A DNA stretch of 18,093 nucleotides from assembly GCA_025934635.1 (NCBI GenBank), contig JAICWX010000175.1, forward strand, positions 1-18,093. The letters run 5' to 3'. Position 1 is the stretch's first letter; each line of letters starts with the position of its first letter. The DNA is from Streptosporangiaceae bacterium (GTDB taxonomy: Bacteria > Actinomycetota > Actinomycetes > Streptosporangiales > Streptosporangiaceae). The notes below the pieces were generated by a model that saw nothing but the letters and a program-made list of their open reading frames with translations, searched no databases and had not been told where the DNA came from. This document shows positions 1 through 7,894 of this stretch, piece by piece. A program made the translations under genes and the position numbers.

Positions 1-551
1 ATGCCGCTGACGTAGAACCACTGGCCGCCGATCCAGATCCGCAGGCCGGGGCGGACCCGGTCGATGCCCATCAGCCGCGCGGCGGCGGCACCGAGCACGG
101 CAACCGGCTCGCGGGCGGTGGCGGGGTCGAGGAACCGGCCCTCGACGAGACGGGTGCCGGCCACGGCGGGCAGGCCGAGGGTGGCGGCATCGACGCTGAG
201 CGCGTTCGTCTCGATCACCGGGATGTAAGGAGACTTGTAGACGCTGATGCCGTGCACGGCGCCGGTGGACTGCACCGCGGTGACCCCGGGGAGCCGGGCG
301 ATCATGGCCGGCGCCGCCGCCGGCAGCTCGGCGGTCCCGCCGGAGAGGGCCTGCCCGTTGGCGACGGTCAGCAGGTTGGTGCCCAGGCGGCTGATCTCGG
401 CCAGCAGCGCGGCCTGGGAGGAGGCGGCCAGGCCGAGGACGGCGACGATGGCCGCGACGCCGATCGCGATGCCCAGCGCCGACAGCCCGGCCCGGAGCTT
501 GCGGGTCCGCAGGCCGATGCTGGCCAGGGCGGCGAGGTCGGAGATGGTCAT
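1..551 (-). CDS. MacB/FtsX-type ABC transporter permease, N-terminal part (runs off left edge)
   Basis: The reading frame starts at ATG 549-551 and stays open to the window edge, giving about 183 residues. It begins [20 protein letters not shown], followed by a hydrophobic segment at about residues 22-45 ([20 protein letters not shown]). After it comes an extracytoplasmic stretch with the look of a MacB periplasmic core domain (NLLTVANGQ near residue 60, later [11 protein letters not shown] and [13 protein letters not shown]). MacB-type permeases have an N-terminal helix, a large extracytoplasmic domain and a C-terminal FtsX bundle; the bundle would lie outside the window. The start codon overlaps the stop of the ATPase gene (ATGA), so this is the membrane partner of that ATPase and of the upstream adaptor. 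Such complexes are mechanotransmission exporters, often for antibiotics, peptides or lipoprotein-linked substrates. The substrate cannot be read from the sequence. Confidence 0.9.
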   Translation of the reverse strand, partial: MTISDLAALASIGLRTRKLRAGLSALGIAIGVAAIVAVLGLAASSQAALLAEISRLGTNLLTVANGQALSGGTAELPAAAPAMIARLPGVTAVQSTGAVHGISVYKSPYIPVIETNALSVDAATLGLPAVAGTRLVEGRFLDPATAREPVAVLGAAAARLMGIDRVRPGLRIWIGGQWFYVSG

Positions 552-1231
552 GACCGGCCGGCCGTGATGTGACCGTCGAGCAGTTCGACGCGCCGCCGGG
601 TCCGGGCGGCGACCGCGTGGTCGTGGGTGATGATGATGACGGTCGTCCCCTGCGTGTTGAGGTCTTCGAGCAGGGCCAGGATCGAGGCGCCGGTGGCCGA
701 GTCCAGGTTGCCGGTCGGCTCGTCGGCCAGCAGCACCGGCGGGCGGCCGGCGATGGCCCGGGCGATCGCGACCCGCTGCCGCTCGCCGCCGGACAGCTGG
801 TTCGGCCGGGCGGCAGTCCGGTGGCCGAGGCCGACGACGGACAGGGCGTCCGCGGCCAGCCGCTGCCGTTCGGCGCGGCGGACCCCGGCGTAGAGCAGGC
901 CGTCGGCCACGTTGCCGACCGCGCTGCGGTGCTCGGCCAGGAAGAACTGCTGGAAGACGAACCCGATCCGGGACGCCCGCAGCGCCGCCAGCTCCCGGTC
1001 CCGCATCCGGGCCACGTCGAGCCCGGTGACGCGCACCGTCCCGGTGGTCGGCCGGTCCAGGGTGCCCATCAGGTGCAGCAGCGTGGACTTGCCGGAACCG
1101 GACGGGCCGGTCACCGCCACCAGTTCCCCGGCCGCCACCGCCAGGCTGGCCCGGTCCAGGGCCAGCACCGGCGGCTGTCCCGGGTACGACTTCGACACCC
1201 GGTCGAGCTCCAGCACCGCAGCGGCGGTCAT
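548..1231 (-). CDS. MacB/LolD-type ABC transporter ATP-binding protein
   Basis: This 227-residue ATPase powers the neighbouring permease. Visible motifs are Walker [10 protein letters not shown] (residues 42-50), a Q-loop at Q94-Q95 (FVFQQ), signature LSGGE (146-150), Walker B VLLADE (166-171) followed by PTGNLDS, and the switch histidine in THD (H203). The [10 protein letters not shown] string and the length are typical of the MacB/LolD/FtsE family. I place the start at ATG 1229-1231, which overlaps the adaptor's stop (ATGA) and gives the standard N-terminus [17 protein letters not shown]. The frame is open further upstream, but that extension lies inside the adaptor gene and is not credible. 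Its stop overlaps the start of the permease gene. It acts on the cytoplasmic face of the membrane. Confidence 0.95.
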   Translation of the reverse strand: MTAAAVLELDRVSKSYPGQPPVLALDRASLAVAAGELVAVTGPSGSGKSTLLHLMGTLDRPTTGTVRVTGLDVARMRDRELAALRASRIGFVFQQFFLAEHRSAVGNVADGLLYAGVRRAERQRLAADALSVVGLGHRTAARPNQLSGGERQRVAIARAIAGRPPVLLADEPTGNLDSATGASILALLEDLNTQGTTVIIITHDHAVAARTRRRVELLDGHITAGRS

Positions 1232-2310
1232 GACCCGGCCACCACGACGCGCTGCCCGGGGGTCAGCGCCCCGGTCACCTGCACCAGGCCGGAGGCGTCG
1301 TCGAAGATCCCGGGGGTTACCGCCACCCAGTGCCGGGTACCTCGCCCGCCGGCAACCTCCACGTCGTACCGCCCGGCCGACCGGGCTACCAGGGCCGTCA
1401 CCGGCACCACCAGCGCGCCGCGGGCGGTGCCGGTGGTGATGTTTACGGTCACCGGCGCCTGGTCCAGGGTCCCCGCCGCCCGCGGATCGGCCAGCTTTAC
1501 CTGCACCTGGACGACGGGGCTCCCGTTTGACCCGGACGCAGCGGCCACCGTGCCGACCGCCGACACCGCGCCCGGCGTCGTCGTGCCGTCGGGCAGGGTG
1601 ACGGTCACCCGGTCCCCGGCCTCCACCTCGCCTTGCCGGGAGGCGTCCAGCGGGACCGTCACCACGTGCTGGTCCGACGTGGCCGCCAGCACCGGGCCAT
1701 CGGCCGGGCCGCCCAGGCTCCCGGTCACCTGGCTGACCCGCAGCGCTGCCGGTTCGAACACCACCGACCCCAGCGGCAGCCACCCCAGTGGCGAGGAAAC
1801 CCCGAGCGCGGACTGCAGCTTCGTCACCCCCGCCGCCGTCGCCCAGGAGAAATAGTCCCAGCCCAGTGCGGCGACGCCGGCCCGGTCGGCGTCGCCCAGG
1901 GCGACCAGGTCGTGGTTCAGCTGGGCCACGTCCTGACCGGTTACCCCCAGGGCCAGGGGGCGCCAGGCGGGGATGCTGCCATGCAGGAGGACTACGGGGG
2001 TTTCGTCACCCGTTCGGTACAAAGGCTGGCCTGGCCGGATTACCTGGCCGGCCGGCGGCAGCCAGGTCAGGGTCCCGCCGCCTTGCCCTCGTACCTGGTA
2101 GGACCCGGCGTACCCGAGCGTGGCGGTCACCGGCGTGGTCGCCGTGATGTCCTGCCGGGTCACCGCGGCGGTCGCGGGCGGCGGCGCATCCCGGGCCTCG
2201 TCGGCGGAGCCGGCCGGGGAGAACGTCCCGGCCTGCCACGCCCACACCGCCCCGGCCGCCAGCACGGCCGTGACGGCCAGGGCTGCCCGGCGCGGTCCCC
2301 TGGCCGTCAC
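1228..2310 (-). CDS. Membrane-fusion/HlyD-like efflux adaptor with peptidoglycan-binding-like region
   Basis: This 360-residue protein is the extracytoplasmic adaptor of the exporter. It has one N-terminal membrane anchor (about residues 8-26, [17 protein letters not shown]). A lipoyl/biotinyl-like strand region follows ([22 protein letters not shown], residues 78-98). Residues about 120-170 resemble a peptidoglycan-binding helical repeat ([18 protein letters not shown], then VTKLQSALG). A beta-rich C-terminal half contains VVPVTALV (about 301-308) and ends GQRVVVAGS. In Gram-positive bacteria this layout is common for MacA-like partners of MacB permeases. The start is GTG 2308-2310, overlapping the upstream lipoprotein stop (GTGA); the earlier open frame lies within the lipoprotein gene. 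Its own stop overlaps the ATPase start. Family assignment is by pattern only. Confidence 0.88.
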   Translation of the reverse strand: MTARGPRRAALAVTAVLAAGAVWAWQAGTFSPAGSADEARDAPPPATAAVTRQDITATTPVTATLGYAGSYQVRGQGGGTLTWLPPAGQVIRPGQPLYRTGDETPVVLLHGSIPAWRPLALGVTGQDVAQLNHDLVALGDADRAGVAALGWDYFSWATAAGVTKLQSALGVSSPLGWLPLGSVVFEPAALRVSQVTGSLGGPADGPVLAATSDQHVVTVPLDASRQGEVEAGDRVTVTLPDGTTTPGAVSAVGTVAAASGSNGSPVVQVQVKLADPRAAGTLDQAPVTVNITTGTARGALVVPVTALVARSAGRYDVEVAGGRGTRHWVAVTPGIFDDASGLVQVTGALTPGQRVVVAGS

Positions 2311-2855
2311 GGGGGATCTCCGTAGCCGGCGCACCTGCCGTCTTCGCCGATGCCGTCGCAGAGCTGGATCGTGGCCGGGCCGGCCGCCGACTGGACCAGC
2401 AGGTGCGTACAGGCGTCGGCCGCGTTGCTGACCCGCGGCGCATCCGGGTTGATACCGGGGATGTCGAAGACGGGCTGGCCGGCTCGGTCGGTGGCGGGAT
2501 CGGGCCAGGTGGGTATGCCGTGGGCGCGCATGCAGCGGGCGAAGTGCAGCAGGCCGGTCCTGATCTGCGGCTGCTGGGCGGGGGACGGCTGGATCAGCTG
2601 CGCGCAGGCCCGCTGGGCCGTCTGGAACCGGGCGCTGCTGACCCCGGCTTGCTGCGGGGTTACCTTCGGCAGTCCTCCCCGGCTGGCCGGGTCGGGGAAG
2701 TCCGGTACGCCGTGGGTGCGCATGCAGCGGGAGTAGGCGACCGCCTGGGAGCTCGTCGCCTGGGAGCTGGCCGGCCCGGCGGCACCGCTGGACGGCGGGC
2801 TGCTGGTGCAGGCGGCCGCCAGCAGCACCAGGGCGGCGATGACGGCGGCTTTCAA
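2307..2855 (-). CDS. Lipoprotein with two CMRxHG[VI]P motifs (second of a tandem pair)
   Basis: This is a 182-residue predicted lipoprotein with a short hydrophobic signal and lipobox LAAAC, so the mature protein should begin at C16 outside the membrane. A Ser/Ala/Gly-rich linker follows. Then come two copies of one motif: YSRCMRTHGVPDFPDP at about 41-56 and FARCMRAHGIPTWPDP at about 105-120. Further cysteines lie at about 84, 149, 166 and 175. I know this motif from uncharacterised actinobacterial lipoproteins, often near efflux genes, but no function is established. The start is an unusual TTG (2853-2855), supported by an upstream GGAG five bases away and by TTGA overlap with the preceding stop; no ATG fits. 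It is clearly related to its upstream neighbour, which has the same length. Metal or haem binding by CxxxH is a guess. Confidence 0.85.
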   Translation of the reverse strand: MKAAVIAALVLLAAACTSSPPSSGAAGPASSQATSSQAVAYSRCMRTHGVPDFPDPASRGGLPKVTPQQAGVSSARFQTAQRACAQLIQPSPAQQPQIRTGLLHFARCMRAHGIPTWPDPATDRAGQPVFDIPGINPDAPRVSNAADACTHLLVQSAAGPATIQLCDGIGEDGRCAGYGDPP

Positions 2856-3400
2856 CTGGACTCCATGGCCACCGTGGCGGGAGCCAGCCGCCCGCAGGCG
2901 GCGATCTTGCCCGAGACCGGCGGCGAGTGCGTCTGGCTATGGGTGATGCCGGCCGGGACGAGGTTGAAGACCGGCCGTCCCCCGGCATCGAGGGACGGGT
3001 CGGGCCAGCCGGGCACCCCGTGGGTGCGCATGCACCGGGCGAAGGCCCGGTCGGCGGTCAGCAACTGCTGGACCAGGGCCTGCGGGCAGACCCCGGCCTG
3101 CAGGCACTGCTGGGCCTGCTGCCGCGACGAGGTGGCGGCCGGGAGCAGGGGCTGGCAGGCGCTCTGCGCCGCCTGGAACCGGGAGTCGCTGACCCCGAGC
3201 TGCTGGGCGGTGGTCTTCGGGAGCGCTCCGGTGCCGGCCGGATCGGGGAAGCCCGGCACGCCGTGGGCGCGCAGGCACCGGGAGTAGGCGACCGCCGACG
3301 GCGGCCCCGTGGTGGGCGCGCCGGCCGGGGCCGGGGCGCCGGTGCAGGCGGCCAGCAGGACCAGGCCGGCCGCCGCGATCAGCATCGGGACTGGCTTCAT
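2852..3400 (-). CDS. Lipoprotein with two C[LM]RxHGVP motifs (first of a tandem pair)
   Basis: This is the promoter-proximal gene of the leftward export operon, 182 residues. It has a signal peptide MKPVPMLIAAAGLVLLAAC with lipobox LAAC (C19), then a Pro/Ala/Gly-rich linker. Two motif copies follow: YSRCLRAHGVPGFPDP at about 39-54 and FARCMRTHGVPGWPDP at about 120-135. Between them is a Gln-rich helical stretch with cysteines at about 82, 99 and 105. The arrangement mirrors the next gene, so the pair looks like a gene duplication of a protein that is itself internally duplicated. I chose ATG 3398-3400 because it gives a complete lipoprotein signal; upstream in-frame sequence runs into the divergent regulator's leader. 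Its stop overlaps the TTG of the next gene. Its function is unknown; co-transcription with a MacAB-type exporter suggests an extracytoplasmic sensing or capture role (inference). Confidence 0.85.
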   Translation of the reverse strand: MKPVPMLIAAAGLVLLAACTGAPAPAGAPTTGPPSAVAYSRCLRAHGVPGFPDPAGTGALPKTTAQQLGVSDSRFQAAQSACQPLLPAATSSRQQAQQCLQAGVCPQALVQQLLTADRAFARCMRTHGVPGWPDPSLDAGGRPVFNLVPAGITHSQTHSPPVSGKIAACGRLAPATVAMESS

Positions 3401-3424
3401 GCGGGCAGTCTGGCGCCGAACGGG

Positions 3425-3461
3425 TGACATCACCGCAACCGCTCCTGTTGCACCGATGTCA
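3425..3461. promoter_or_regulatory. 37-bp interrupted inverted repeat between divergent operons (candidate operator)
   Basis: The left arm at 3425-3439 reads TGACATC-ACC-GCAAC. The right arm at 3447-3461 reads GTTGC-ACC-GATGTCA. The outer seven and inner five positions pair perfectly; only the central three of each 15-base arm mismatch. The loop is 7 bases. The element sits in the 85-bp gap between the lipoprotein start (3400) and the response regulator start (about 3486), where a shared operator for both promoters would be expected. Binding by the adjacent OmpR-family regulator is inference; those regulators more often use direct repeats. Confidence 0.6.
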
Positions 3462-3485
3462 TGCCGGCCGGCGCACACTGGGGAG

Positions 3486-4139
3486 ATGCGCGTGCTGGTG
3501 GCCGAGGACCACGTGACGCTGGCGGGCCGGATCGCCCAGGGGCTGGCGCAGGCCGGGATGGCCGTGGACGCCGTGCACGACGGCGCGGCGGCGCTGGAGG
3601 CGGCTGCGCACACCGCCTACGACGTGATCGTGCTCGACCGCGACCTGCCCGCCGTCCACGGGGACCGGGTGTGCCGCACCCTGGCCGGGGGCGGGCCGCG
3701 GATCCTCATGCTGACCGCGGCGGCCGACGTGGAGGACCGGGTGGACGGGCTGGAGCTGGGGGCGGATGACTACCTGCCCAAGCCGTTTGCCTTCGCCGAG
3801 CTGGTCGCGCGGGTACGGGCGCTGGGCCGCCGCGCGCCGTCGGCGCCGCCGGTGCTGCACCGGGCGGACCTGCGCGTCGACCGGGCGCGGCACAAGGCCA
3901 GCCGCGGTGACGGGCCGCTGTCGCTGACCCGCAAGGAGTTCGGGATCCTGGAGATGCTGCTAGCGGCGGACGGGGCTGTGGTCAGCGCGGAAGACCTGCT
4001 CGAGCATGTCTGGGATGCGCACGCCGACCCGTTCAGCAATATCGTCTCGGTGACCATGACCAGGCTGCGGCGTAAGCTGGGCGACCCGCCGCTGATCGAG
4101 ACCGTGGTGGGCAAGGGGTACCGGATGATCTCGGGATGA
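3486..4139 (+). CDS. OmpR-family two-component response regulator
   Basis: This is a 217-residue regulator. The receiver domain occupies residues 1-115, with acidic pocket E7-D8, phosphoacceptor D51 (VIVLDRDLP), T77 (ILMLTAA) and K99 (YLPKPF). A winged-helix DNA-binding domain follows (about 122-217), with SLTRKEFGILEMLL, the recognition-helix region NIVSVTMTRLRRKLG and the terminal ETVVGKGYRM wing. ATG 3486 gives the family's usual MRVLVAED start, but the GGGGAG at 3480-3485 abuts it with no spacer. GTG 3492 would have a six-base spacer and lose only two residues, so the true start is uncertain. The stop overlaps the kinase start (ATGA). It diverges from the lipoprotein/MacAB operon, which is its most likely target. 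Confidence 0.95.
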   Translation: MRVLVAEDHVTLAGRIAQGLAQAGMAVDAVHDGAAALEAAAHTAYDVIVLDRDLPAVHGDRVCRTLAGGGPRILMLTAAADVEDRVDGLELGADDYLPKPFAFAELVARVRALGRRAPSAPPVLHRADLRVDRARHKASRGDGPLSLTRKEFGILEMLLAADGAVVSAEDLLEHVWDAHADPFSNIVSVTMTRLRRKLGDPPLIETVVGKGYRMISG

Positions 4140-5338
4140 GCCGGCCGCGGCTGACGGTCCGGGCCCGGCTGACGCTGCTGTACATCGGGCTGTTCGGCGT
4201 GTGCGGGGCGGTCGTCGTGGCGGTCAGCTACGCGCAGGTGGCGCGGCTGCCGGCGCAGGTTCAGGGCCAGGGCGGCCCGCCGTCGCCCGGCGCCCTGGCC
4301 GCGTTCACCAGGCGGTGCCAGTCGGCGGAGCGCAGCGTCCGTCCCGACGGGCGCATCCTGGCCAAGTGCGCGGCGTACTTCCAGCAGGAGGGCGCGCAGG
4401 GGCAGCGTGACCTGACCCTGTCCCACCTGCTGCAGTACTCGCTGATCACCCTGGCCGTGGTCATCGCCCTGGCCGCGGTCCTGGGCTGGATCTTCGCCGG
4501 GCGGGCGCTGCGGCCGGTGCACCGGATCGCCGCGGCGGCCCGGGCCGCGTCGGAGCATGACCTGTCGACGCGGGTGGCGGCGACGGGGCCCCGGGATGAG
4601 CTGCGGGAGCTGGCGGAGACGTTCGACGAGATGCTGGGGCGGCTGCAGGCGGCGTTCGAGGGGCAGCAGCGGTTCATCGCCAACGCCTCGCATGAGCTGC
4701 GGACGCCGCTGGCGGTGATGCGGGCGACGGTGGACGTGGTGCTGGATGACCCGGACGCCACGGCCGGGGACCTGCGGGCCATGGCGGCGGATATCCGCAC
4801 GGCCGTCGACCATGCCGAGCACCTGATCGGGGCGCTGCTTCTCCTGGCGCGGAACGAACGCGGGCTCACCGTGCGGGAGAAAGTGGACCTGGCCACGGTG
4901 GCCGAGGACGTCCTGGACGCCGTTGACCCGGGTGGCCGGGTTGTGCACACCGCGCTGGAGCCCGCGGTGATCTCCGGCGATCCGGTGCTGGCCGAACGGC
5001 TGGTCGCGAACCTGGTGGACAACGCCCTGCGGTACAACCGGCCGGACGGCGAGGTCTGGGTCAGTACCCGTGCCGTCGGCGGTGGCGCCGAGCTGACCGT
5101 GGCCAACACCGGGGCGGCGGTGGGCGCGGGTGACATCGGGCGCATCTTCCAGCCGTTCGAGCGGCTCAGCGACCGGACGTCCCATGACGGCACCGGCCTC
5201 GGGCTCGCCATCGTGGCGTCCATCGCCGCGATCCACGAAGGCACGGTCGGCGCCCTGCCCCGCGACGCCGGCGGGCTGTCCATCACCGTCACTATCCCCG
5301 CGCCGTCGGCAGGACCTCGGCTGGAGGGCGCCGGGTAG
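4136..5338 (+). CDS. Sensor histidine kinase (HAMP, HisKA, HATPase_c), CutS-like
   Basis: This 400-residue membrane kinase is the partner of the preceding regulator. Transmembrane helix 1 is at about 10-32. An extracytoplasmic loop at about 33-95 contains two cysteines (C61, C78). Helix 2 (about 101-121) leads into a HAMP domain. The H-box is ASHELRTPL with H186; the N-box is LVANLVDNALRYN with N296; the G2 box is DGTGLGLAI (351-359). The G1 box reads VANTG where many kinases have a D; I believe N here is common in CutS-like actinobacterial kinases, so it need not mean loss of activity. The small loop favours sensing of an envelope or intramembrane signal. ATG 4136 overlaps the regulator stop. 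The last 47 bases overlap, tail to tail, the end of the permease gene on the other strand. Confidence 0.95.
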   Translation: MSRPRLTVRARLTLLYIGLFGVCGAVVVAVSYAQVARLPAQVQGQGGPPSPGALAAFTRRCQSAERSVRPDGRILAKCAAYFQQEGAQGQRDLTLSHLLQYSLITLAVVIALAAVLGWIFAGRALRPVHRIAAAARAASEHDLSTRVAATGPRDELRELAETFDEMLGRLQAAFEGQQRFIANASHELRTPLAVMRATVDVVLDDPDATAGDLRAMAADIRTAVDHAEHLIGALLLLARNERGLTVREKVDLATVAEDVLDAVDPGGRVVHTALEPAVISGDPVLAERLVANLVDNALRYNRPDGEVWVSTRAVGGGAELTVANTGAAVGAGDIGRIFQPFERLSDRTSHDGTGLGLAIVASIAAIHEGTVGALPRDAGGLSITVTIPAPSAGPRLEGAG

Positions 5339-7151
5339 CGGCCAGGGAGGGGAACGCGGTGAGCCCGGCCACGACGAGCAGGGTGACGCAGAATACGGCT
5401 GTGAGCTGCCACAGCGGCGGGGTGATCGGCGCCTGGGCTTTGACGAGCAGATGGTAGACCTCAAGCCCGAGCGGGAGGCCGGCCAAGGTGGCGGGTATGG
5501 CCGGGAGCGCGGCGGCGATGCAGAGACCGGACGTCACCTGGCGGCCGGTCGCCCCGAGCGCCCGTTCCAGCGCCGAGGAGAACCGCGCGTCGGTGGCGGT
5601 TGCCCAGGCGATAAAGGTCGTGTTCACCCCCGCCAGGACAGCCAGCATGGCGGTGATGATGGCCATGAGCTCGTCGAGGCGGCTGATTCGCAGGTTCACG
5701 ATGCCACCGCCGCCGCCGGACGGGTGAGTGTAGCTGTAGCTGGCCAGGATCGCCACGATGCCGATCACCGTGACCATGATGCTGGCGGCGTTGAGGAGCG
5801 CCCGGCGCGGGCGCCGGGCGACCTGGCGGACGGCCAGGAGCACCGGGACGGGCAGACGGGCTGAGAGTGCGAGCATCCGGGGTCGCCGGGGCGGGATGCG
5901 CGGCGCGTCGGCCAGCCCGGAGCTCGTACTGGTCCGGCTGGCCCGAAGGGCAGGGACGAACGCGGAGATGGCGGTGACCCCCAGGGCCACGAGGGCGACG
6001 ATGATGATCGTCGACGGCGTCATCGCCGGGGTGCCGGGTCCGCCGAGCAATCCGGAACCGGTACCGGTGAGCAACGGTGCCAGCAGCCAGCCGGCCAGCA
6101 GCCCGGCGGCACCAGCGGCCGCGCCGAGGGCGAGATGCTCCGCTAGCAGCACGACGGCGACCGTCACCGGGGTTGCCCCCACCGCCTTGAGCAGGCCGAC
6201 CCGCCGGGTCTGCTCGGTCATTCGCCGGCCGGCCAGGACCGCCAGCCCGGCCAGCGCCAGCAAACCGAGGAGCCAGCCGCCGAACTGCAGAGCGACCTGC
6301 TCGATCTGGACCAGCGATTCGTCCGCGCCGCGGATGCCCTGCCAGCTGTACAGCAAGAAGAAGGCTGATCCGGGGGTCGGCGCGGCCTTGTTCTCCGTGA
6401 CGAAGGCCGAGGCCTGAGCCGGGTTCTTGAGCCTGAGATTCAGCAGGTAGGACAGCGGGGCGCGCCCGCCGAGATGGCCGGCGGCCGAGCGCGTGACCCA
6501 TACCAGCCCCATATCCTGGGGCACGGCCATGCCGCAGGCGAGATGGCACAGGCTGCTCGGGTAAGACGGGACCGCCGCCGTGACCGCGATGCCCGATACG
6601 CGAAGAGCCTGGTCACCTACTGTTACCCGGTCGCCCACCCGCACGCCGAGCGCGTCGGCAAACCCCGCTTCCACCACCACTGCGCCGGCTCGCAGCCATG
6701 CCCCGTGCGTCAGCTTCGGCTGATCGACCGGCGACGACGCCTCGTCGCGTCCCTCGGCCACCACGTCGACCTGATGCCCGCCGAAACCGATAGTGCTGTA
6801 CACGTAGGGATAAGGGCCGCTGTGGGCGGTGACGCCGGGCGCGCCGACCAGCGCGGCGATCGCCGGCGACACGCTGTTCCCCGCCGCACCAGAGGCCTGA
6901 CCGCTGTCAGCGGCGGGGCCGCCGCTGACCACGTCGGCGATGACATCAGGGCCGGCGGTCGCCATCCTCGTCTGCCGGTAGGGATTGTCCGTCACGCCGG
7001 AAAGCGCGAGCGACACCGTCAGCATGGCCGCCGCCGCTGCGACGACCACGAACACCATGACTGACTCGACGGGATGGCGGCGCACGTCACCGGCCGCCAG
7101 CCGCCACAGCAGTAGCAGCCGGCCCCGCCCGAGCGAATTCCCCGGCATCAT
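5292..7151 (-). CDS. FtsX-type ABC transporter permease (two FtsX-like domains)
   Basis: This 619-residue membrane protein has an N-terminal helix at about 32-52 (VMVFVVVAAAAAMLTVSLAL) and an extracytoplasmic domain to about residue 260. A first FtsX bundle follows, with GWLLGLLALAGLAVLAGRR, then RVGLLKAVGATP (the conserved cytoplasmic turn) and further helices. A basic linker (RIPPRRPR) leads to a second bundle with an equivalent turn (ALERALGATGRQV). It ends RRPPAEVLPTARG. Length and duplication match large two-domain FtsX permeases of Gram-positive exporters, some of which handle peptide antibiotics or lipids. The start is ATG 7149-7151, overlapping the ATPase stop (ATGA); the next codon is also ATG. 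Its 3' end overlaps the convergent kinase gene. Substrate unknown. Confidence 0.92.
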   Translation of the reverse strand: MMPGNSLGRGRLLLLWRLAAGDVRRHPVESVMVFVVVAAAAAMLTVSLALSGVTDNPYRQTRMATAGPDVIADVVSGGPAADSGQASGAAGNSVSPAIAALVGAPGVTAHSGPYPYVYSTIGFGGHQVDVVAEGRDEASSPVDQPKLTHGAWLRAGAVVVEAGFADALGVRVGDRVTVGDQALRVSGIAVTAAVPSYPSSLCHLACGMAVPQDMGLVWVTRSAAGHLGGRAPLSYLLNLRLKNPAQASAFVTENKAAPTPGSAFFLLYSWQGIRGADESLVQIEQVALQFGGWLLGLLALAGLAVLAGRRMTEQTRRVGLLKAVGATPVTVAVVLLAEHLALGAAAGAAGLLAGWLLAPLLTGTGSGLLGGPGTPAMTPSTIIIVALVALGVTAISAFVPALRASRTSTSSGLADAPRIPPRRPRMLALSARLPVPVLLAVRQVARRPRRALLNAASIMVTVIGIVAILASYSYTHPSGGGGGIVNLRISRLDELMAIITAMLAVLAGVNTTFIAWATATDARFSSALERALGATGRQVTSGLCIAAALPAIPATLAGLPLGLEVYHLLVKAQAPITPPLWQLTAVFCVTLLVVAGLTAFPSLAATRRPPAEVLPTARG

Positions 7152-7894
7152 TCAGCCCCCAGCCCGCGCAGGCCGCTGAGGTCTCCCCTGGTGCCGCCGC
7201 TGAGCACCGTCTCATCGACGAAGGCGCCGTCGCGCATCATGATCAGCCGGTCCGCGGTGGCCGCGACGCGCTCGTCGTGGGTCACGATCACCAAGGTGAG
7301 GCCCGATGCGTGGAGCTCCTCGAGGAGCCGGAGCACGTCCAGGGTGGCGTTGCTGTCAAGATTGCCGGTCGGCTCGTCGGCTAGGACCAGGTACGGCTCG
7401 TTCACCAGGGCCCGGGCGATCGCCACGCGCTGGCGCTGCCCGCCGGACAGCGCCGACGGAAGGTGACCGGCCCGGTCTGCCAGCCCGACCTGGTCCAGCA
7501 GCCGCCGGGCGCGCTGCCGCGCTTCGCCGGGTGACTGCCCCGCCAGCAGGGCGGGAAGCTCCACGTTCTCCCGCGCGGTCAGGTCGTCCATGAGGTAGAA
7601 CGCCTGGAACACGAAGCCGATCTGGCGGCGGCGGATCTGGGCCAGGGCCCGCTCGGAGAGGCCGTCGACCCGCTTGCCGTCCAGCCACAGCTCACCGGAA
7701 CTCACCCGGTCGATCCCGCCGATGAGATGCAGCAGGGTCGTCTTGCCGCATCCGCTGGGCCCCATCACCGCCAGCGCCTCGCCCCGGGCGATGTCAAGGT
7801 CGACCCCGTCGACCGCCCGCACGAGCCCTTCGCCGCGGCCGTAGTCCTTGCCTAGGTTGCGGGCCGTGACCAGGGCCGTCCCCGAACCGTTCAT
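7148..7894 (-). CDS. ABC transporter ATP-binding protein (MacB/LolD family)
   Basis: This 248-residue ATPase is the partner of the FtsX-type permease. Motifs are Walker A GPSGCGKTT (residues 45-53), Q-loop FVFQAF (about 95-100), signature LSGGQ (149-153), Walker B LVLADE (169-174) with PTGNLDS, and the switch H206 in VTHDE. The start ATG 7892-7894 overlaps the PadR stop and has a strong GAGGAGAAA ribosome-binding sequence upstream, inside the end of padR. The stop overlaps the permease start. The ORF order PadR-ATPase-permease is a familiar drug- or peptide-resistance arrangement, with PadR as the repressor. Confidence 0.95.
   Translation of the reverse strand: MNGSGTALVTARNLGKDYGRGEGLVRAVDGVDLDIARGEALAVMGPSGCGKTTLLHLIGGIDRVSSGELWLDGKRVDGLSERALAQIRRRQIGFVFQAFYLMDDLTARENVELPALLAGQSPGEARQRARRLLDQVGLADRAGHLPSALSGGQRQRVAIARALVNEPYLVLADEPTGNLDSNATLDVLRLLEELHASGLTLVIVTHDERVAATADRLIMMRDGAFVDETVLSGGTRGDLSGLRGLGAE

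Noticed and set aside
569..1855. 428-codon open frame on the plus strand
   Set aside because: It is opposite the ATPase and adaptor genes, which have full motifs; the product is a low-complexity shadow.
3770..5464. 564-codon open frame on the minus strand
   Set aside because: It lies opposite the response regulator and kinase genes, and its Arg/Pro/His-rich, repetitive product has no domain. It is a high-GC shadow.
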